Assembly (NCBI GenBank): GCA_030267565.1
Contig: BRXU01000041.1
Span: 310,001 to 374,000, forward strand
Length of the DNA: 64,000 nt
DNA from: Pleodorina starrii
Lineage: Eukaryota > Chlorophyta > Chlorophyceae > Chlamydomonadales > Volvocaceae
Direction: 5' to 3'
In this document: positions 57,451 to 64,000 of the stretch, one piece after another
Layout: the number at the start of each line of letters is the position of its first letter
Position numbering within the stretch: position 1 is the stretch's first letter
Position numbers and translations under genes: made by a program
Notes under the pieces: generated by a model
Told to the model about the DNA's origin: nothing
Databases searched by the model: none
What the model saw: only the letters and a program-made list of their open reading frames with translations

Positions 57451-58452
57451 GCGCTGGCGCTGGATACCGGATTACCGTTCCACCTGGCGGCGCCGTGTCT
57501 CGGGCATAATAATGCCATCCGAGGGCACATGTCTGCCGCGCCGTACCGACGTCGGTAAGATGCCTTGTCGACAGGGCACACCTATAGCAAGCGCGCCCTT
57601 TGCGCAAGGCGCGAAGGCATGGCGCTGTCCACGATGCGCCGATGTCTGCACATGCCGAAGTCTGCGCCACTGGTCCATATTGTGCAGGAGACTGTAGGCG
57701 GCGGAGGAAGCTCCCGATTGTCCCGACAGGCGCGTCCGACAGGACGGGGGATACAAAGCATCTCTGAAGCACCTCCCAAAGCATGTGCTGATATGTGGCC
57801 TGGGGCGTGTAAAATGAAACGGACGAATGTACCAGAACGGCGCGTACGGCATAACCTAGAAGCCGAGAATTACAGAGCTTAGGCTTCAACTATCTCCTGC
57901 TCACCTTCAACGAATCAAGAATGTGCTTGCCATGGCTATCGTGGCGGGTTACCTTCATAAACATTCACGACCTGTTGATGCGCGTGACACGAAAACTTTA
58001 AGGCGAAGCCTTGGCGCAAGCCGCAATGGTTGTAGGACGATGGCCGCAGAATTTGGATGTTCGAATTACGGGACGTCGTCGTTCCAGATTACCATATTAA
58101 TACCTAGGTTAGCTATGGGAATCAAATACAGCGCGAGAGGCGCTGCATTGGCTGCGGCGTGCGGCCTCTTTCCATGGATACCACGGAACTTGTTCATACC
58201 GAGACGACGCGCACCAGCCAACGTACATCTGTGTTACAATAGAGGATGCAAAATGCGGCTATTCATCAGGCTTGACAACTGGGCAAAAGGTGATGTGTGG
58301 TCATTACACCCGGGCGGACGGACGGACGGACGGACGGACAGACGGACAGACGGACAAGGCCAACCCTAGGGGCCGGGGGGCCCCGAAAGCGCTTCGCGCT
58401 GGGTCGCCGTCCAGAAACGCACACATCTACCGCAGGCCGACCGCCCGCACTA
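57451..58452. other. Intergenic region between convergent genes
   Basis: No supported gene. ORFs on both strands near 57320-57890 overlap each other and lack domains. A GGAC tetramer repeat lies at 58317-58357. Confidence 0.4.
58317..58357. repeat. GGAC tetranucleotide repeat
   Basis: About ten GGAC/AGAC units, just downstream of the 3' end of the proline-rich glycoprotein gene. Confidence 0.85.
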
Positions 58453-58457
58453 TTACA
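58453..58457 (-). terminator. Poly(A) signal TGTAA for the proline-rich glycoprotein gene
   Basis: Minus-strand TGTAA about 220 bases after the stop at 58675. Confidence 0.55.
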
Positions 58458-58674
58458 CTTCTACGCAAGCGAATGAAGCGCACATGAATGCACACCAAGT
58501 TACTTCACAGGCACCGCAAGTCACTACTCGATTGCAACCTATCGACACCTGGAAAGCCCCAAACTAACGCTTCCCTCATCATCACTTCCGCACGCTCTAC
58601 GATTAATCCTGGCATGAAAGCCCTGGCAGCTGGATGGAGCGTAGATATCCGCCCAAACTCTGTGCCGGTGTCGT

Positions 58675-61600
58675 CTATATGGGCGCCGCCTGCGGCGGTT
58701 TGGTGCGCGTGGGCTTTGGCGGTCGCGGCGTCTTCGGCGGCCGCGATGGTTTCGGCGACCGCAGTGACTTCGGCGGGCGTGGCATCTTTGGCTTCCGCGG
58801 CGGGTGTGGGGGCCGCGGCGGTTGTGGGGGCCGGGGGGGTCGGGGAGCCCCAGGGAGCCGAGGTGGCTGCGGTGGGCTGCGTGTCAGTGCAGAGATCGTT
58901 GTTGGGACCCTACCGCTGCCTGACCCAACGCCGCCTTGCTTGAGTATTGGGCTTTGCCGGGACCGTGAGGGTGGCTGAGCCACCGGCTGCGGCGAGGAGG
59001 CTGTGGACGTCGGGGAAGGCAGTGGGGACGAACGGGGCGGTGGCGGGGATTTCGCCGTCCTCACTGGATTCGGCTGCGGGGTCGACAGTGGGGGCGACTT
59101 TCGTGGTGGAGGCGATGGCAAGCTCTTCACCGGGCTGGGAGGCCTGGGTGACGGCCGGGGCGGCGGTAAAGATTTTGCTGACGGTGGGGGCGACGGCGCC
59201 CTCTTTGGCGGGCGGGGTGGCGGAGAGGGTGGCTCCTGCTTCTCCGGGCGTGGGGGTTTTGCTTTCGGGGGCGACGGTGGGGCGGGTGACGGTTTCGCCG
59301 GGCGGGGTGGACTTGCTTTTGGAGGCGGCGGTGGGACGGGAGAAGACTTCGCCGGGCGGGGAGATTTTGCTATAAGAGGCGATGGTGGGTCTGATGACGA
59401 CTTCTCCGGGCGGGGGCCTTTAGCTTTCGGAGGCGATGGTGGGACCGGTGACGGTGGGATAGAGGGGGGTGGCGGGGCCTGCTTCTTCCCACGTGGAGGT
59501 GAAGGAGGTGATGGAGGTGATGGTGGTGCGGGGGGACGAGGTGGGGGTGCGGGGGGAGGCTTTGGGGGCGACGGGGGTGGCGACGGCGGTGATGATGGTG
59601 GCGGCGGCGGTGGAGGTGGTGGTGGCGGTGGCGGTGTGGGGGAAGGTGGTGTCGGTGGTGGAGGTGGCGGGGGTGTAGGGGGCGGAGGTGGAGGCGGCGG
59701 TGAGGGTGTTGGGGGCGGTGGAGGAGGTGGTGGAGGTGGTGGTGGAGGTGTCGGGGGAGGAGGCGGGGGTGGGGGCGTCGGGAGCGGGGGCGGCGGTGGT
59801 GGGGGTGGCGGTGGTGGCGGTGGAGGTGGAGGCAGTGGTGGTGGGGATGGCGACGGTGGTGGTGATGGTGGAGGTGGCGACGGTGGAGATGGCTGCAGCG
59901 GCCTAGGAGGTGGAGGAGATGGCGGACGAGGCGGTGATGGTGACGGGGGGCGTGGTGAGGGCGGCTGAGGCGGCGGGGGTGATGGAGGAGACGGTGGCGG
60001 TGATGGGGGCGTTGGTGATGGCGGTTTAGGTGATGGCGGTGGTGGAGACGGCGATGGGGGCGGCGGTGAAGATGGTGACGGCGGTTTAGGTGGCAGAGGT
60101 GAAGGTGGAAATGGTGGCGGTGGGGGCGATGGTGACGACGGTGATGGAGGACGTGGTGAGGGAGGTGGCGGTGATGGGGGCGGGGGCGGGGGCGGTGAGG
60201 GCGGTGAGGGCGGTGGCGACGGTGATGGCGGCGGTGACGGTTGACGCAACCTGGGATTGCAGTCGGGGTCCGCCATATCTACAAGGCCGTCGCTGTGGAA
60301 ATGAAAAGACAGCAGCGGGGAAAGGGAACGGTGCCGTGAACACACAAGCAAGCGTGCCGTGGGGAACTGGGGATGTCACAGGCCATAGATACTCTCATTT
60401 GCCAGGTTCGGTAAGATGTTTATTACATATTACAAGTTCCACGTAAGAGTGGGGACGTCCGTAAAAGCCCGAAGGCCATACATGAACGGTTGATCGCTTT
60501 CTGGTAAAAGTACGGTGCCCACCCTCCTTGACCACTTGAGTGCGAGGCGCCGTGTGCCTTGCGTCCCAAACGCTGAAGGGAAATCTTCCACCCATCAGGA
60601 TGTCCGCTTCCCCCATAACTCTAATGGTACGCATATCGCGACCTTGAAAGCCTAAGTATCTCGCTTTCATTCTTCGACCGCAAAATTTTGAAGGTAACTT
60701 TAGGGCACTCCTTAAGCTGACCCTGTATGTGATATCATTGATCTTTATTTACTGCTCAATAGTTTTGTCATTCTGTCTTCACTATTGGACCTGTGTCACG
60801 CAGACGGCGCAGAGCGCCAAACAGCTAGCGCCAAGTGACTTTAGACCGCGCTTCTTTCGGCGCTAGACGGACCGCACCGAAGACCGGACGGCGCTCTGAG
60901 AGCAACTCCGTCCAGCTGGCTCTTGCAGGAGTGCAAGGCCCGAGGAAGAGCAGCATCCCCACTGCTCCAGCCGGCACGCACCAAGCCCGTGCGTCTCGTC
61001 TGCCCCGACGACACAGTCCCCGCCAGTCCGACAGCCTCTATCTCAGCATATATATTATATATACGTAGCCATCCGTGAAGGCTATAGCGCTTCAGGACAT
61101 GCATAATACCGTACATATAAGTCAGGCTGCATGTTGCCTGCCCAAGCTACCTTTTACGTTGATTATTTTATAAGATAAATCTCTGAGCAGGCGGCAGGCA
61201 ACCGACGGGCTACTCACCAATCATTGTCGGCTCCGTCCGTACAAGCGAAAGAGGCGCCTATGAGATTCTCAGCCGTTGCCTGGTAACGGCAAACGGTCAC
61301 GACGGCCGCAGTCCGCGTGCGATTTTTAAAGATGACCCGCCAGCCGCCGCCGCCCAAGTTCGGGGCGGGAATCATAACGGACTGGACCCGCCAGTCGCCG
61401 GTTGCATTCGGCGGGGCATCGTCCGCCAGCATCGCAACAAACGTGGGAACTCGGGACGGGGAGTTGGCGACGTATCTGCTCGTGCTAGGCGTGTACTCAT
61501 GAACCCTGAACGTAGGAAGCAAGGAAGGCACGTGCGTGGGTAGGCGGGTGCAGGATGCATGGACCGAATGCGTGGTGTGGGGCGGGGGGGGGGGGCGGGC

Positions 61601-63134
61601 GGCGACAATTCAGTTAGCAAATAGGGGACGCGGGGCAATTGCAAGGGTCGGGTAGGTGGGCTAGCAAGCAATGCGATCGAGAGATAGAGGTAGTCGCGGC
61701 GGCGGGGCGGGGTGACAGGACGGAGGTCGCAATTTGAACTGGTTGATGACGTTTCTGTCTATCTGGTGGGCACGTACGACTGCATTCGTACACACATACG
61801 TACATGCAGTATCAACGAGTGTGCGCACGCACGTGTGGGTTAATTATTGCTCTTTAAGCTGCTCTATCTCTCATGTGCGGGGCGGTGAGGCGGCGGTGAG
61901 GCTTCGCAGGTATCGGTATGCGTGCATGCATGCGTCGATGCGACACATGGCTGTCAGTGATTCGGTGATTACGGACAGGAACGAAGCGACAGGCAGGGTC
62001 AGAGGTAGGGTGGGTAGCGGGCGAAGGAGTACGGGAGGAATGCAGGGAAAAAGGCATCAGATGGCTGAGATGGAGGAATGGAAGGCAGGGAAGTAGGTAG
62101 GGAGTAGTAGCGCAAGGAACGAAGCCAAGGACCAGAAACATATACATAGCGAAGATAGGTTGCATGTATGTATGCTTGGCCGGTCAGGGCGGTGGGCAGA
62201 GCGGGGGCTTCTTCACGTACCAGACTCGGCCATCCAAATTCAATGCTGGGTCACCCAGGGCCGCGTCGTACGTTGACGGTTGTGACGGCGTGGTCTGGGT
62301 GGTCCTGCGCATAGCCAATTAGCATGATTAAAGATAATATTTTCATAGCTGTAGGATCCATTACATAGCTGTATGAAAGGTTCGTTCGTTCGTCGTGGAG
62401 GGTGGGGGACCCTGCTTAGCACTTACGTCTGGCCACACGCACGGGAGTATGTATGTAGTGACGACAGCTATCTAGCGTAAATGAACACGCAGACAGGCGT
62501 TTGCTGAACTGGCTTGATTTGCAGTACTGCGTCTTAGTTATTATGCGTGGACGAATGCAATGTGATGGCTTCGGCCACGCACGCTAGCGAGCCGCAGGCG
62601 CGCGTGTCATGCACGTTACTTGCTTGATGCATCGGCGGCGGTGGCGCATCCCTCGTCCATCCCACGCACGCACTGTGCATAAATCATTTGGTGAATTCAT
62701 AGTCATGACCGAGTCTGGGCAGCAAGTAAGGTGCGTGCGTGCCTGCAGACTCGCCCTCTTAAGCACAGCGAGCCATCCACGATACTGCTCTATCTACGTA
62801 GCTGGATGGAGGATTCGTTATCGGCGTACGGACGTACAGCAGGGCACATTAATAATCCTTACCACGCATATCCGATATCAGAAACATAACCAGCCACCTG
62901 CAGTACGTACCTATATGAAAGATACAGCGAGCGCATTTTTGTCGCGGAACTCGCGTTACCAGTGAACCAGCCGATTCCGGAGAAAGGCTCGTTGACGATT
63001 CTCAGAATGTGGTCCTTGGCGGTGCTTGCGGAGGGCAGTATGAAGTCGCGCGACGTGCCGGCCCTGCTGTTGAAATCGGTGTAGCCCATGACAATGCCGC
63101 CAGGCGTATGATTCGACCAGCCGGCCAGGTACGA
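58675..63134 (-). CDS. Secreted hydroxyproline-rich glycoprotein, 3' four exons (5' end unresolved)
   Basis: Exons 63134-62911, 62304-62221, 61505-61218 and 60292-58675 join in phase, giving at least 737 residues. The globular part has several N-glycosylation sequons (NHT, NAS, NAT, NRT). The junction at 61218/60292 splits a TGC codon; splicing makes CxDGxDNDCDGLxDxxDPDC, an Asp/Cys motif known from secreted proteins and placed just before proline repeats. The last exon is about 350 residues of PPSPPPP-type repeats, expected to be hydroxylated and arabinosylated, then PRPPKxP repeats ending PPQAAPI. This architecture matches volvocine cell-wall and matrix glycoproteins such as pherophorins, but I do not see the pherophorin cysteine domain. 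The exon with signal peptide and start is upstream of 63134 and was not found with confidence. Confidence 0.75.
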
Positions 63135-64000
63135 CTGCGTGCATGCATGAGTTTCAAGGAATGGAGCGCATCGTTCATCATTGTACGAGCAGCCTACCTA
63201 CTAGGATTGTATGTCGCGAATAATGCGGTCTGCACGCACGTGCGCCAGCTATTATCTATTGGGGCTTCTGCTGAGACGGACGGGCGCGCGCGGGGCGGAC
63301 TTTTTCAAATGCAGCCCGCCGCGAGTTGCTGTCAGCACGTCTATTGGCCCGCCTTCTCGTGGGCGGGTGGCTGGGGCCTGTAGGCCATCGTGCCTTTGCC
63401 CTGGTCGGTCGTTTCTGCTGCAGTGCCCCGCCGGCCAACTTGCCCTCTGACTCTTACCCTCGTAACAAGGGTCTGCTGGAGCCACCATAACAACCGCACG
63501 CATCCGCAACGGCGATTAATCCATCTAACATACGTATGTATATATAACACGCACGTCCGCAACGCGTGACATGCATGTGCGTATACATACATACATACAT
63601 GCGTGCGTTCGCACGTGCATGCAGTTCATCATCAGCAGCAGTTCATATAGCACGCCGGCGCCAGAATGGACAGCAGATGCATGGAGGATGAACCATGCAT
63701 AGGATGCAGCAGACAGCGACGGATCTCAGCGCGTCCCTAAATAACGGGTGCGTGTCGCCGCCGCCGTTGCAAATGCGACTGCACATACACGTTCGTTCAT
63801 ACGATACAGTCGGTTTATGTCCCTAGGACTGAGCGAAAACACCTTTGCTGCGTCGCGGATAGTCAAATAGAGCAAGGACGAGAAGCATGTCATAAAGGAG
63901 TGCCCTGCTTACAGTAGCATCCGCGCGGATAAAGGGTTCCCCCAATTTGGGGGTATGGAGGGAGCGATGAAATGGGATGCATGCCGCCCTCGTTTATTTG
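63135..64000. other. Unassigned upstream region of the glycoprotein gene
   Basis: Should contain the 5' exon(s) or promoter of the proline-rich glycoprotein. A minus-strand donor GTAAGA lies at about 63454, after WLQQTLVTR in a phase that fits the exon at 63134, but no matching acceptor or start was convincing. Many TGCATGCA-type and TACA repeats occur at 63580-63620. Confidence 0.35.

Noticed and set aside
59003..59968. Plus-strand glycine-rich ORF of 321 codons
   Set aside because: It is the antisense of the proline-rich repeat exon; CCN proline codons read as GGN glycine codons on the other strand.

Overview
The window looks like nuclear DNA of a volvocine green alga (Chlamydomonas/Volvox relatives). 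The signs are very GC-rich coding sequence with Ala/Gly/Pro/Gln runs, many short exons with long introns, TGTAA poly(A)-type signals after most genes, TTTTAGGG-type telomere-like repeats inside introns, a volvocine-style hydroxyproline-rich wall/matrix protein, and a DIRS-type retrotransposon. The species cannot be named from sequence alone.

Layout from left to right. (1) 1-about 4200, minus strand: a DIRS-like tyrosine-recombinase retrotransposon (gag-like ORF, RT, RNase H/methyltransferase-like region, start of the recombinase), cut by the window edge and carrying an in-frame TAG inside the RT/RH ORF. (2) 5480-32777, minus: one 27-kb gene that I resolve into 40 phase-consistent exons. It encodes a 3,719-residue homologue of TIC236/TamB (DUF490), the chloroplast inner-envelope protein that bridges to the TOC75 import channel. 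Its introns hold many satellites and, antisense, an intron-containing tRNA-Leu(CAG). (3) 33293-35765, plus: mitochondrial ribosomal protein uL6 (4 exons), divergent from TIC236 across 515 bp. (4) 37646-39125, minus: an unrecognised disordered protein with SVAxGQxTPR repeats and a C-terminal CaaX box. (5) 39462-44056, minus: an RCC1-repeat (beta-propeller) protein, 5 exons. (6) 45462-56922, plus: a roughly 2,340-residue coiled-coil protein, 19 exons. (7) 58675-63134 and probably beyond, minus: a secreted proline-rich glycoprotein whose CxDGxDNDCDGLxDxxDPDC motif is created by splicing.

The nuclear genes serve different compartments: chloroplast protein import (TIC236), mitochondrial translation (uL6m), extracellular matrix (proline-rich glycoprotein), and probable cytoskeletal, membrane or nuclear scaffolding (coiled coil, CaaX protein, RCC1). 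There is no sign of an operon or shared pathway. Exon models were built by hand: each junction has GT/AG ends and a reading phase that continues across the splice, but none was checked with transcripts.

The most unusual signals are short-word and structural. The octamer GTACGGCA/TGCCGTAC is strongly over-represented. A 12-base palindrome family (GACCCRYGGGTC) is scattered through TIC236. There is a 50-bp-arm miRNA-like hairpin in an RCC1 intron, twin perfect hairpins in a coiled-coil intron, and a string of hairpins in the retrotransposon leader.
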